Below, piece after piece: positions 40,301 through 49,500 of a DNA stretch of 64,000 nucleotides. This stretch comes from Takifugu bimaculatus (taxonomy: Eukaryota; Chordata; Actinopteri; Tetraodontiformes; Tetraodontidae). The stretch is from NCBI GenBank assembly GCA_004026145.2, contig CP034988.1, positions 12,289,481 to 12,353,480 of the forward strand. The letters run 5' to 3'. How positions within the stretch are numbered: position 1 is the stretch's first letter; every line of letters starts with the position of its first letter. Under the pieces are notes generated by a model. The model was not told the DNA's origin. It ran no database searches and was given only the letters and a program-made list of their open reading frames with translations. The position numbers and the translations under genes are program-made.

Positions 40301-43300
40301 CGCGGTGAGACAGCGTTGCCAGTTTTGTGGAGAAATTGTAATGAAATCCCAATTAAATTAAAGGAATTATAATCCAGGCGTCGTTAACAGCAGTCATCAC
40401 AGCTGCGCCTTATTAAAACAGTCTTGTACGGATCCTGTTTTCTATCTAATCGGCCTCTTTTCTCACCATCTCAGGCTCTATCTAGGACTTTAAAAGCTGG
40501 CATGGGGGAGCTGTCAGCAAGTCTGATGCACATTCTCGTAGTCGCAGAGCTCTCATGTGCTCAGTCTGGCCCATATCTCCACAAAACGCCTCTGGTGATA
40601 ATTAAAACTCACCCACCACAGAACGTTACTGTAGCGTTTTCCTTTTTTTTTGCCTCTGACTGCGGAACAGCTGGGTGTTTCTAAAAGCTTCACACGAGCA
40701 ATTATCTATTTAAGATTTCTTTTAAATTTTGTCTTTCGCCGGGATTTTTAATTATGACACCGCGGCGACTGCTTTCCCACAACGCCGTGTGAAGCCGAGC
40801 ACTTTTCTGCCACGTTTCCGGCGGTCTTTGTGAAATTAACAAGTTCTGTTTTTTTCAGGTTGAGCTCCGTGAGTTTCAAACAAACATCTCTTGTCTCGGG
40901 GTTCAACTTAGGTGAACCAGGTCTGTGCATGTTTTATTCATCAGATTCCAGATAAAGCAAGAAGGAGCTTGTTATTTTCCTGCACTTTTCATCAAATACC
41001 AATCTAAGGTCTGTTAGTGAGGGATTATTTCATCCACAAACCCTAATTTCACTCACCTATTTTCAGCGTTTTTCCTAAACCGCTGAGGTTAGGGGACTAA
41101 GCTACTTCTTAAGCTTTGAATAATGGAGACGGTCAGCTGGAATAGACAGTGCCTTTGTGGGAGATGATCCGTTTCCCCACTGAAGGAGTTGTTATCTCTG
41201 TGGCACATTCCATCATTCCCGCAACGAGCGGTTACTGTACTTTACCTGCCATATGGTCATCACGCCTGAGCTCAGCTGGATATTCTGCCACTCGACACGC
41301 TCCGCCAGACGCTCGGAAAGCTGCTGGGTGCCTCCCTGTGGAGGGACAAATATCGCACATCACGGGGCCGTGTTTTACAGGCTCCTTCTTTAAAGGGTCA
41401 CCGTAGCCAGATTTCAACTAGGTGCTGCCATCTGCTGCGAGCAGGATGAATAAATGGTTGGACGACTGAACTGTTCTGTCCTGTCAAAGTTTTGGCTCGA
41501 CTGATGTGCAGAGTCTGAGGTCCCCTCTCGGTTACTGGGTCACGGCTCCTTATTAAAACACATTTAAAAACGCTAGCTGCAAAACTCCAGCGTGTAAATC
41601 AACCAAGCTAGCCTTTTCTGTCATATATTTAAAGATTTCGGAAGGATTTTTCTTTGGACCTTTCTTTAAAAGTTAAAAAAAAGTCACCCCTTGATTAGAT
41701 TTCATCAGGATTTATACATAAGGGAGATGGGAACACTAACTCCTGCCTAAAGGTTTATTCTGTAAGGAGTATCCATACACACTCCAACTGGCTCATCTGT
41801 ATCTCTGACGCCCATGCTACAACTCTGCTCTGGTGAGCATACTTCTTAAAAAGATGACACCTAAATACATCTTTGGCCACTACTATTGTAGCCACAAATG
41901 AAAAAAGTAGAGCCCCAAGGTGAAGATGCACTCAGGACAAAGGCACTAGACTTTGTTTTGGTCTAAACGTGGGTGGAAGAGGCAAGCTACCTTTACTTTG
42001 AGCTCTTGAGCTGAGCCTGGGGAGCTTTCCAGCAGTGGCAGCAGTCCTCCGGCCGCAGCCACATACACCAGTAAGAACAGGAAGGACATCTGGGAGGCCT
42101 CTAAGCCAAATAAAGTCCTGCAGCTGATCCCCAGTTGTTCTTTCAGTGCTGGTAAAAAGAGATGAGTGGACATGTACCCGTGCATAAGCAGTGATATAAA
42201 CATGTGACCGATTACAGCAGTTACATTTCCCGATGGAAATGTGAAGATGGGGGCTTTCTGCCACAGTGGAAAATACACTCAGACATAAAGATCTAGTTTA
42301 GAGATTAGAGAAAAGGTCTTATTTTCAGTTTATAGTGCAGCATTTTGTTTAGTGCTGGGAATAAGAAATGCTGCATTTATGAAGAGTTGGAATTCTATAG
42401 TAATTTCAATACCGGTAATAAAAGATAAAAGGTGTGAAGCCAAGTTCAGTAGTCCATTATTCTTGGGTTTATTGGTGTTCTTTGACAGTACGGTGGTACT
42501 GTTATTACAACAAATAAAATAATAAGTGTCTGATACTTTGTGTCAATCACTTATTTCATTTCCATGCATACATACCTGCAAAATTGAAGTTCCAAACGTC
42601 CTTTTTGTTTGTACAACTCAGTAGCAAATGTTAGCATGTTAGCTTTATGAACAGACAGATGGGAGGTTGATTTCCAGGCCCAATCAAGTTGTCATTTTTT
42701 TTGGGAGGCGGGTTGAGTAAATCAGCTTACATCTGCCCAATATCTGACCAGTTTTACTGACAAATTAGTTAAACCTCACATATGCTGCGCTGAGACGTTA
42801 CCAGCAGATTTGCAAGGTGGCAAATGATCAAGTTCTAGGTTTTTCCAGGAGCTTAAATCAGAGGTTGTGGGTTTTCTGTCCAAGCTTTTACTGTCTTAAC
42901 TCACTTAAATCATCACAGATGTCCACATATCTGATTTAGAAAAAAAGCCCACCTGCAGTCCAGACATGCTTCTCGATGTATGACTGGAAGGTCATGCTGT
43001 CCAGTTCAACAGCGCCAGGTGTTGTTGAAGGATCCTCGATGCAAACTGTTGCACAGAGTCTCTCGATCTGAGTGTGAAAGATTAGTCGGCGTCACCCGCT
43101 TCCTGTCACCACCCCTCATCTATCCTGCACTGGAAACTGGCTCGCATCATCATATTTAGCTTGGAGCTGGTCCTAATAACGCAGCGTTTGGTGCAGGGAT
43201 TGTTGCCTCACCCTCCACAGCATCTGCAGGAAATCCATCAGCACCAGAGGAGACAGAGCTGGAATCCTGCTGGTGTAGGTGTGAATTCTGGCCCCCGGCC

Positions 43301-43835
43301 CGCCTGCGTGATACACCTTCTTGCCAACATTGTATTGTGGGTAAGTCTCAAGGCCCAGCTCCTTAATGAGCTCCAGAATGTGTGTTTGGGTACTGGAAGA
43401 GAAAAATTAAAAACGGTCCTCGAAGTGAAAGGTGAACAATTAAAGAACGTCTGAGTACACACTACTCTACGAAAAACAAGTGCTTTTGGAATATAGCATT
43501 TAGTTAGACAAGTGACACCTGTCCTAAGACAAGTCAAAATAAGTAAGGTAAGTCCATGAGCTTACCTTCCTGTCCACTGTCCTCCAAAGTCCCATCGATC
43601 AGTGCCGCCAGCTGCGGGTATTTCTTTGGACACGGTGCGTCCTCCCACCCGATCTGTGAGACACAGGCTTAGCAAAAGCCTACATGTGTTCAGCAAGTTG
43701 GATCCAAAATATCTCACCTTTTCCTTCCAGGATCAGTATTTTCAAGCCAACGTTTCGTTTCCGGAGTAAATGAGCTGCACTCAGGCCGGAGAGTCCGGCA
43801 CCGACAACAACAACGTCCCAAATCTCTGCTGCCAT
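9365..43835 (-). CDS. Monoamine-oxidase-like flavin amine oxidase, 12 exons, 530 aa
   Basis: Twelve exons splice in phase to 1593 bp, listed separately below. The protein starts MAAEIWDVVVVGAGLSG, an FAD-binding Rossmann (GxGxxG) motif, continues DRVGGRT, and ends with the amine-oxidase block GGTETATQWCGYMSGAV plus a hydrophobic tail anchor at about residues 498-514, the plan of outer-mitochondrial-membrane MAO A/B (about 520-527 aa). The FAD-N5 lysine is kept (VGHMIK, Lys305). The MAO covalent-FAD motif SGGCY is replaced by SWGGP (Gly403, Pro404), so FAD is probably bound non-covalently and one aromatic-cage tyrosine is missing; the other (Tyr441) is present. It likely oxidises an amine to an aldehyde with hydrogen peroxide release; the substrate cannot be read. 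I leave the symbol blank because this is not clearly MAO itself. Upstream of the start the same frame stays open to 44093. Confidence 0.88.
10536..10627. repeat. (TTGG)n/(TTAG)n microsatellite
   Basis: A TTGG run grades into mixed TTAG and TTGG units in intron 11 of the amine oxidase gene. Confidence 0.9.
10738..10842. repeat. (ATCC)n microsatellite
   Basis: An uninterrupted run of about 26 ATCC units. It produces long artefactual open frames of Ile-His-Pro-Ser repeats on one strand and Asp-Gly-Trp-Met on the other. Confidence 0.97.
12234..12690 (-). mobile_element. Solo LTR of a retrotransposon, 4-bp target duplication
   Basis: The 457-bp segment begins TGTCATGACC and ends GGCCGTCACA, giving the TG...CA ends of an LTR. 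It is flanked on both sides by CCCT (12230-12233 and 12691-12694). Read on the minus strand it has a TTAAAAA box (about 12515) and an AATAAA signal (about 12305) in promoter-then-polyA order. No internal gag-pol region is present, so this is most likely a solo LTR left by recombination. The 4-bp duplication would fit the Ty3/gypsy group. Confidence 0.75.
13538..13570. repeat. (TA)n microsatellite
   Basis: A run of about 16 TA units in intron 11 of the amine oxidase gene. Confidence 0.95.
14706..14753. repeat. (TA/TG)n microsatellite
   Basis: Alternating TATG passing into a pure TG run. Confidence 0.92.
14815..15175 (+). pseudogene. Relic of a pogo/Tigger (CENP-B-like) transposase
   Basis: Transposase fragments follow one another in three frames. 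First comes AITLAVKEGNRAAARNLGI (a psq-type helix-turn-helix), next RRWPELENVLEDWVNT (the CENP-B DNA-binding domain), then RAGGRGVSAVQTRRKAKAIA. This order is that of the N-terminal DNA-binding part of pogo/Tigger transposases. Stops and at least two frameshifts break it. The segment begins near ATTCCCGGACTATA, a string common at the edge of such elements in fish. Confidence 0.7.
16781..16881 (-). CDS. Amine oxidase exon 11: flavin-site exon
   Basis: Acceptor TTGCCAG, donor GTAAAC, 101 bp, phase 0 in and 2 out, residues 393-426. It encodes DWAEEDYSWGGPVNVMAPG. Aligned by eye with MAO (CEEQYSGGCYTAYFPPG), the covalent-FAD Cys is Gly403 and the following cage Tyr is Pro404. Confidence 0.9.
19311..19373. 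repeat. (TG)n microsatellite
   Basis: About 31 uninterrupted TG units. Confidence 0.97.
20561..21534 (-). mobile_element. PIF/Harbinger-type non-autonomous element, left copy
   Basis: The element starts GGGCCAGATTCACC and ends AATCTGGCCC, flanked by ATT on both sides (20558-20560 and 21535-21537). It retains the end of a transposase on the minus strand (about 21070-21320; motifs GDRGYALAPWLLTPL and ERTIG.LKGRW) and, on the plus strand, the last part of a second frame ending at about 21006 with a coiled-coil-like tail (LDKIASTLMTIANTLKEIN). Converging transposase and accessory (Myb-like) genes are the plan of PIF/Harbinger elements. The inner terminal repeat is shortened relative to the right copy. 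Confidence 0.75.
21589..22747 (+). mobile_element. PIF/Harbinger-type non-autonomous element, right copy (inverted)
   Basis: The element starts GGGCCAGTTTCACG and ends GTGAATCTGGCCC, flanked by AAT on both sides (21586-21588 and 22748-22750). From about 21775 to its right end it is nearly the reverse complement of the left copy. It carries the transposase end on the plus strand (about 21985-22200), with a frameshift between the GDRGYA part and the QMHARSRS/ERTIG part, and the accessory-gene end on the minus strand. Neither copy can encode a working transposase. Confidence 0.75.
23311..23390 (-). CDS. Amine oxidase exon 10
   Basis: 80 bp encoding residues 366-392 (ERRKAVLSSLVKYLGPEAAS...HYEEK), donor GTAAGT. 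Phase requires the acceptor GAGTGCAG at 23391; a nearer TTTGCAG eight bases upstream would break the frame. Confidence 0.86.
23391..25565 (-). other. Amine oxidase intron 9
   Basis: 2.2 kb with a run of 14 G at 24588-24601. Nothing else recognised. Confidence 0.7.
25566..25725 (-). CDS. Amine oxidase exon 9
   Basis: 160 bp, acceptor CTCTAAAG, donor GTAATG, phase 0 in and 1 out, residues 313-366. It begins AFWKEKGFSGEIV, matching the MAO segment after the FAD-N5 lysine (..AFWKKKDYCG), and runs through the substrate domain to GFLVELQG. Confidence 0.9.
27667..27781. repeat. (GGAT)n microsatellite
   Basis: About 28 uninterrupted GGAT units, the complement of the ATCC arrays at 10738 and 33387. 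Confidence 0.97.
27840..28110 (+). repeat. Decayed LINE 3'-end fragment
   Basis: The stretch keeps wording of the end of a fish LINE ORF (GATGAGCTGGAAGTGGCTGG, ATCTGGGCTTCCCTGCTGAG, encoding roughly SDELEVA..WASLLRL). It is a diverged relative of the copy at 44376-44667, in the opposite orientation and with stops. Confidence 0.55.
29175..29435 (-). repeat. tRNA-derived SINE
   Basis: Read on the minus strand it begins GGGCGGTGGTAGCTCAGTCT (an A-box-like tRNA head) followed about 40 bp later by GGTTCAAGCTCC (a B-box), then an unrelated body ending near ACCCCAAAAGGGATAAAAG. The related copy at 46885-47036 has the same head. It is not a functional tRNA gene because no cloverleaf follows. Confidence 0.65.
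31082..31182 (-). CDS. Amine oxidase exon 8: FAD-N5 lysine
   Basis: 101 bp, acceptor CTTACAG, donor GTAAGT, phase 1 in and 0 out, residues 279-312. It encodes LMQNMPVGHMIKFLITYQT. Lys305 aligns with the conserved flavin-interacting lysine of MAO (MGAVIKCMMYY). Confidence 0.9.
33387..33497. repeat. (ATCC)n microsatellite with CACC interruption
   Basis: About 20 ATCC units, a short ACCC-type interruption at about 33467-33479, then four more ATCC units. Confidence 0.95.
33700..34485 (+). pseudogene. Relic of a Tc1/mariner-superfamily transposase
   Basis: Broken translations follow the order of a Tc1-type transposase. VWLTPEVSGEWSGWLE and EEHHRMGADGQHRATVS are followed by NWTIEDWKEVSWPDESQFLL, a WxxVxWxDES-type catalytic block. 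Further on are VGRIFSW and the decayed third catalytic region near 34255-34340, where the nucleotides keep CTTCACTGTACTCAAATG. Stops and frameshifts are frequent, so the copy is dead. I did not find terminal repeats. Confidence 0.65.
35279..35308. repeat. (TA)n microsatellite
   Basis: Short TA-rich run within amine oxidase intron 7. Confidence 0.85.
40157..40241 (-). CDS. Amine oxidase exon 7
   Basis: 85 bp, acceptor TTGACAG, donor GTCAGT, phase 0 in and 1 out, residues 251-279. It encodes DAEWARVSTKTNTYSCRAVI then VTCPPHLA, matching the MAO segment ending ...YVINAIPPTL. Confidence 0.88.
40242..41245 (-). other. Amine oxidase intron 6
   Basis: 1.0 kb with nothing recognised. Confidence 0.7.
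41246..41335 (-). CDS. Amine oxidase exon 6
   Basis: 90 bp, acceptor CTCCACAG, donor GTAAAG, phase 0 on both sides, residues 221-250. It encodes GGTQQLSERLAERVEWQNI, the counterpart of the MAO block GGSGQVSERIMDLLGDRV. Confidence 0.9.
41336..41990 (-). other. Amine oxidase intron 5
   Basis: 0.65 kb with nothing recognised. Confidence 0.7.
41991..42148 (-). CDS. Amine oxidase exon 5
   Basis: 158 bp, acceptor TTTACCAG, donor GTAGCT, phase 1 in and 0 out, residues 168-220. It encodes LFGLEASQMSFLFLLVYVA then AGGLLPLLE, corresponding to the MAO helix EVSALWFLWYVKQCGG. Confidence 0.9.
42149..42952 (-). other. Amine oxidase intron 4
   Basis: 0.8 kb with nothing recognised. Confidence 0.7.
42953..43067 (-). 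CDS. Amine oxidase exon 4
   Basis: 115 bp, acceptor CACTCAG, donor GTGGGC, phase 0 in and 1 out, residues 130-168. It encodes AVELDSMTFQSYIEKHVWTA, matching the MAO segment AAEWDNMTMKELLDKLCWT. Confidence 0.9.
43212..43392 (-). CDS. Amine oxidase exon 3
   Basis: 181 bp, acceptor CTTCCAG, donor GTGAGG, phase 2 in and 0 out, residues 69-129. It encodes THILELIKELGLETYPQYN, matching the MAO block NRILRLSKELGIETYKVN. Confidence 0.9.
43566..43653 (-). CDS. Amine oxidase exon 2: DRVGGRT motif
   Basis: 88 bp, acceptor TCTCACAG, donor GTAAGC, phase 1 in and 2 out, residues 40-69. It encodes DRVGGRTVSKEIPAAGGTDR then WDFGGQWTG; the DRVGGR motif contacts FAD in this family. Confidence 0.93.
43718..43835 (-). 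CDS. Amine oxidase exon 1: start and Rossmann fold
   Basis: The coding part runs from ATG (43835) with a good context (AAACATGG) to donor GTGAGA, 118 bp, residues 1-39. DVVVVGAGLSGLSAAHLLRK is the dinucleotide-binding beta-alpha-beta. I chose this ATG because it sits six residues before the conserved strand, as in other family members. The frame is open for 86 codons upstream, so a longer N-terminus cannot be excluded. Confidence 0.88.
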
Positions 43836-44375
43836 GTTTAAGCTTGCCCTGGGAAACAGCATTGTGTTTACTTTGCTTCTCTGTATCAGCGAGGTTATCA
43901 GGCTTTCACAACATGCCCTTTGAACTGCGACCAGACGCGTTTGCAGCCTCGTTCTTGTGTGTGCGGACGGCAGCAACCTGCAAGCTTTAAAATTATGGGA
44001 CACCATGAAGCAATAAATAACTGCTGGGTTGTCAGGCAAAAGAACAGGGGTGCCAAATCCCAAGGAAGAATATATTTGTAATCCCAGGGACATTAAAATC
44101 TGTTTAATATTGTTTTTATTGAACGGATCTCATCAGTTACACAAAGAAATGAATAAATACAGTAACAAACACTTGGTTTTGTCTGTGGGAGCATCTTTAG
44201 CAACCAGCATAACACTGGCAGGCTCTTGAAAGAGCCATCGTAATAACAAAGAAGCCACGAGAACTTAACAAATATTGTGAAATGTTAATTATAGCTCCTG
44301 CTAGGAATATTATTAAACTATCAATAAATAACAACAGGACAAGATAGCATAGTAATAATAGGATTTAAAAAGTCA

Positions 44376-44667
44376 TCCATCCATCCACCCACCCACCCAT
44401 CCATCCATCCATCCATCCATCCTCCCTTATCCGGGGTCGGGTCGCTGGGGCAGCAGCCTAAGAAGAGAAGCCCAGACTTCCCTCTCCCCAGCTACCTCTT
44501 CCAGCTCATCCGGGGGGATCCCCAGGCGTTCCCAGACCAGTCGCGAGACATAGTCTCTCCAACGTGTCCTGGGTCTTCCCAGGGGTCTCCTACCGGAGGG
44601 ACATGCCCTGAACACCTCACCAGGGAGGCGTCCAGGGGGCATCCTGACTAGATGCCCAAGTCCCAAG
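44376..44667 (-). mobile_element. 5'-truncated LINE 3' end with 12-bp target duplication
   Basis: Read on the minus strand it encodes the last residues of a fish LINE ORF (GRPRTRWRDYVSRLVWERLG then DELEEVAGEREVWASLLRLL), ends CCCCGGATAAG and has an (ATGG)n tail. TTTAAAAAGTCA occurs exactly on both sides (44364-44375 and 44668-44679), marking a single insertion. The frame is intact over the retained part, suggesting a fairly young copy. The family is not assigned. Confidence 0.8.
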
Positions 44668-46294
44668 TTTAAAAAGTCACTCGTTCCCAATTCTCAGACT
44701 CTGTGAAACAGATACATTTTGTACTATGGATAAATGTGCCTATTTCACATTTTGTATATAATTTTTTGTTTTCTTTTTAAGCTTGAAATGTTTCTCAGTA
44801 ATAAGAAGGTATTGTGACACTGCTTGGCCAAAACGCTGCTCCTCCGCTGACTCTGTTGCAGAATGGATATAAAAATATTGTGGACTTTTTAAACCTTTAT
44901 ATGGATTGGCACCTCACTCCCTCACTGAATATCTTCACCTCCACCCTCAGGCTAGAGGAGCCTTATGCCAGCTAATCAACCACTCGAGCCTCTTCTGTGC
45001 AGAGTCCAAGGGCTAACAGCGCCACAATAGAGCTGCTGGCACTCATGAGGGGATCAGATCACCCATGTCTTCTCATGCATGTTTTGGTGAGCCTTGCTCT
45101 TTAGATGAGCCTGACGTCGGTTGACCTCTGCAAAGACAGGTGGGTAAAACATGGCGCCACAGTGCTTTGATCTTCATCAGACACTTTGATTCGATGTATT
45201 TTCCCACCAGTGCCAAAGCTAGTTGCCTTTTTAATGTTGCCAAGCCAAAAACTGATTATCTATTTTTTTAAATAGAGACTGGTGGCCAGTCCTGTGTGCA
45301 TTTTTCACCCAGTATCTGCTGGGATGGAGTCCAGCACTCCCTGTGAGCTGATGAGTAAGCTGTGGTAAACAGGAAATGGATGTGTTTTTAAATTGAGCTC
45401 TTTGAGAGTAAAGTTCAGGAGAGGGACCACGCCTCCATCGCTACACCTCCTGTCATCTGAGCATAAAAGCCCCTCTTCCTATTTATTTAGACATTTATTC
45501 TTCGCTCATTATCTCAGCTGGGGGTCTGTCTGTGATGGGGGGCATCAAGGCAGTCATCCGTCTTGCTCAACAGCCCGTTGACACTCCTCAACCCCTCAAC
45601 ACTCCGTCACAAAAGACTTGTTTACACCTCACGGATGGTGCGGCGTGTCCTGAAATGGGAGGTTGGTCGTTTCTACACCCTGAGAGATAAAGTCCTTCCC
45701 GGTGTAATTAATCCACCTCCACCGTGACCCCGGCCATCGCCGCCGTGCTGTTTAGAAAATGCAACCTTTTCCTTACAGATCCGGCAAATTTAAAGCCTTG
45801 TTTTCCCTCAAACTCATGCATATGCAAACCTGACAGGCGGGTGTGTTTGTCCTCCCTCGAGACCACGTGTTCCTTTTCATTGAAACTGCAGCCCTGTGAC
45901 AGATGGGGGGTGGGGAGGGGGGCAAAGTGAGGCGGGGGCATGAATCAGATGATATATTTGGGTTTTCACTGATTTACTCTCATTTGTGCTGCTGTTGCTC
46001 TTTTTATTTGGATATAAGTTGATAACAGATGAGATCACATGTGAACCGGCACAAACGCAATAATTTTTGGATGCCAGAAATCTTCCTGCGCTCCCTCGCT
46101 GTTCATCTCGTAAATTAGCTCTGAGTTTCTCCGAGTTGTTGCTCGTCCTGTTTCTTTGTATTGTTGAGCTGTTTTTCGATCTTGAAAAGGATTAGTGTGG
46201 TTGTGGGTACACAGAGGAGGCGGTAAATACTCTAATAGCAGCTCAATGACCACCCTGGTAAACAGGTAAGACAGGAGCAAGCGTCCAATCAGAA

Positions 46295-46341
46295 GGGGAG
46301 GGCGATGGGGAGGGGAGGGGAGGAGGAGGAGGAGGAGGAGG
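46295..46341. promoter_or_regulatory. Polypurine GGGGA/GGA tract upstream of the Ig gene
   Basis: A purine-only stretch on the plus strand passes from GGGGA repeats to GGA repeats about 160-200 bp before the start codon. Such tracts often sit in promoters and can form triplex or G-quadruplex structures; a regulatory role is inference. Confidence 0.35.
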
Positions 46342-46495
46342 TGTTCCCTGTGACACAGCAACCACAGCTCAGTGCAACATTTTGGGCCTCAGCGCTCTCA
46401 GGGACTCTCCCAATACTCATTTCAATACTGGAAAGCTGCAGCGAAGACCTACTGGTTCGGCTGGAGAGACTGGTGGTTTGATTTTCAGCAGGATT

Positions 46496-46562
46496 ATGTT
46501 CAAACACATTTGTCCATCGTTGTTGGGTGTCCTGTTAGTTACCACCAGCCTTTGGAAAACAG
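46496..46562 (+). CDS. Ig protein exon 1: signal peptide
   Basis: Starts at ATG 46496. It encodes MFKHICPSLLGVLLVTTSLW, a basic start followed by a hydrophobic core, then splices at AACAG/GTACGA in phase 1. Start choice rests on the signal peptide and the in-phase join to exon 2. Confidence 0.75.
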
Positions 46563-49500
46563 GTACGACTACACACATAATACGTGACTTTATTGTGTGT
46601 TTCATTGTTTGTTTTCCCACTAGATGACTCTTTTCTGACTCTTTTGCAAAGATCATCACAGTAATCTTGATATAGAATCGTGCCTTCATCTTTGTTCATC
46701 ATCTCTCAACTGAAGGGCTCAGGAGCGTTAGCCTCCCCAGTGCGTTACCATGGGGACCTTCTGCCTGCCCAATTAGGCTCTAGCTTGATGGTTGACTGTT
46801 ATCAAGGGATTTGATCATGTATTGTTTTCTGTAAACTGTATACTCGAGTTTGTTTTAATGAACTTTGGAAATCTTTTTCTTGCTATATGCCCCATCCTAT
46901 TTGGGGTCGGAGGAAGGTATCCTAGCACCTCATCCTTCCACCAAAAAAACATCTACATTTTGTCTGCTCCGGGGCTTGAACCGATAATGTCTACTCCTCA
47001 GCCCCCTCCCCTACAGACTGAGCTACCACCGCCCCAACTTGATTTGCAAAAATGATGTGATAGACTGGTGGCACGCTGGCGCAGTGCCTTGAGGCAAGAC
47101 GGACCTAGTTTCCAATTCCTCTGGGACCTCTCCTGTGTGGAGTTTGCGTGTTCTCCTCGTGTACTTGCATGTACTCCGGTTTCCTCCCACAGTCCAAAGA
47201 CCCAAAGATGTATCCGGGGGATACATGAATAGATGGATGGATGGATGGAGATGCGACCAATGAGGGAATGAGATCATTTCTCATTTCCCAACTTCTCCAT
47301 CCTTTTCATGTGCTATCATCAATTGCCACCTGAGTGCAGTTCCAACTCTACTTAGTTCACAATCCACCAAGGAAGATCCTGGTTTCCTGGATGTGGACCT
47401 GCTCTCGCCATCTTTATTAAGAATCAGCAGCAGGGATGGCAGAAATGTTGTGCTTCCAAATACGAAGGTCCCACTAAGAACTGCAGACGTTCACAAGTCT
47501 GAGTACTGCGTACGGGGAAGCGGTCAGTAGGCATTTGCAACAGGGTCATGTTTGAATGTTCTCCGAAGGGCGGGGCATGCAGGTGACGTCCACGGGCCCG
47601 CTGACCATGCAGAGAGCTGAGGGAGACGGCGTGAGTTTGGGGTGCAGGTACAGGACAAGCCCTTCAGACACCGGAGAGCTTGACATCGAGTGGTCCATGA
47701 TCAATCCAGACACAACACAGAAGAACCAGATGGTAAGAATCCTTTTAGATGTGTGAACTGAAGGATCCCTCCACCATCTCCATCAAATTCGACTCAATTA
47801 AAAGTGATTTTTGACAGTACAATTATGTCAGACCCTGTGAGATATTTAATTTTAGATTTCACACCTGTAATTATTTAGATTTCCACTTCATTTGCTGTGT
47901 TTCCTGAAGTGTGCAGTGTTGAACAACTACTGCCCCATTTCTCAATTCCACGTCTAATTACTGACTAATTACTTTCAAATGAAATAAGCGCTCCAGTTTG
48001 GGTAACACTCACATTATGGTTGTCTCAATTTATTTACCTTAAAGGTTCGTCTTTGTCTTTCCAGACAAACTCTTGCTCTTTTTCTCTCGTCTTTGTCTTT
48101 CTCTGAGTCTGTTTCTGTCTCTCTCACATACGCACATGTGATTTTTTAAGATTTATTAAACCCATTTCAAGTTCAAGGGCAAGAAAAGTTTTAAAAGAAA
48201 AACTAAAGAAGACCAAAGTTTGCGCCTCCATCGTCCGTCCATCTATCTCCACCTGTCTGTGAAGGATTAGCACCTTAATCATTTTTCCCCTGTAGGTAAA
48301 AAAAACAAAAACGCCACTTTTTTCAAAAAGACAGGCTCCTGATTAGAGGATGGGAATAAGAGTCGTATAAACAAAGAGTATCTGTGCTTCTTTGTGGCGC
48401 GTGTGCTCGGAGAGAAGAAATGATATCTTCTATTTCGGAGTTGATGTTGATCTTATCACAACTGAACTGGGCCTCATGGGTCATGGGTTCTGGAAGGAAA
48501 CAATAATGGAGAGGAAAGACAGGCAGCAAGCTGGTGTTATAACAACCCGTTTCCATTTGTCCCCCCTTTCATTAGCTCTTGTCTTACACTAGTGGCACCA
48601 AATACATCCACGGCAGCGGCGTGTTTGCTCACGGACTCAGCTTTGCTGCTGGCGACCCCTCGATGGGCGACGCCTTCGCTGACCATCTCCCTGCTGTCGT
48701 TTGCTCACAGCGGTACTTACCAGTGCAAAGTGAAGAAATCACCAGGAGTGGACATGCTCAAGATGTCGCTGGCAGTAATGGGTAGGAGCCGCATCCTTGC
48801 AGTAAGACTATCTGGCAATGCTATTCTGAGTCTGAGCAATAAAATAACACCAGAGGTTCTGCAGAGGGCACATTTTCTCCTGTCCACACTTCACATTGTA
48901 GTTATTTAAATGGATAAAATTAGTAGGCTCAGAATGCTTGTAACATGCAGAGTGTAGAGGTAGAGAATATATTTCTAATTATATTTGAAAAGCAGTCTTG
49001 AGAACGCTAGATCTGTAAAGCTAAATAATACCGTAGATTTCTGCACACCTCCCTTTTTACCTGCTTATATCTAAAGAACCATACATTTTTAAACATAATT
49101 AAAGAAACTATGGCCGCTTTCATCATTGCCAGCCTTTAATCTGAGGAATATATTTCTGTTGTTTTGGAGAAACTGCAGGTATATTTTCAATGGGACGCAT
49201 TGTACAAAAAAGAAAGGCAATTTTAGCTTTTAATGATTAACTGAGAAGAAAAGAGGGAAAACAGAAGCCTTTTGTCGATGTGTTTGTTGACATTTCAAGG
49301 GAATTCTGCCTTGTGCAGGCTGAGTCACATTAAATCATAAGGACATGGAATAAAAACATTCGAAAAACGACGACCGGCGTATGAGTTATCATCTAAAGCT
49401 AATTGGGTATTTTGACAGAAATGCCGCAAAGAGCCAGAGAGCAAATATGTAAACTCTCAAGTAAACTTTGATCATCCTACAAAAATTATATTATGTCCCA

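Larger units (their letters stand above)
43836..46495. other. Divergent (head-to-head) intergenic region
   Basis: The region lies between the amine oxidase start and the Ig-protein start, so promoters of both should be here. It contains a 5'-truncated LINE with a target duplication (44376-44667) and a purine-rich GGGGA/GGA tract at about 46295-46341. I see no confident TATA box and no gene. Confidence 0.65.
46563..47568 (+). other. Ig protein intron 1
   Basis: 1.0 kb containing two SINE-type repeats (46885-47036 and 47065-47250). Confidence 0.7.

Noticed and set aside
41932..42264. Second 110-codon frame overlapping amine oxidase exon 5
   Set aside because: Shadow frame; the neighbouring frame carries the conserved MAO segment and correct splice phases.
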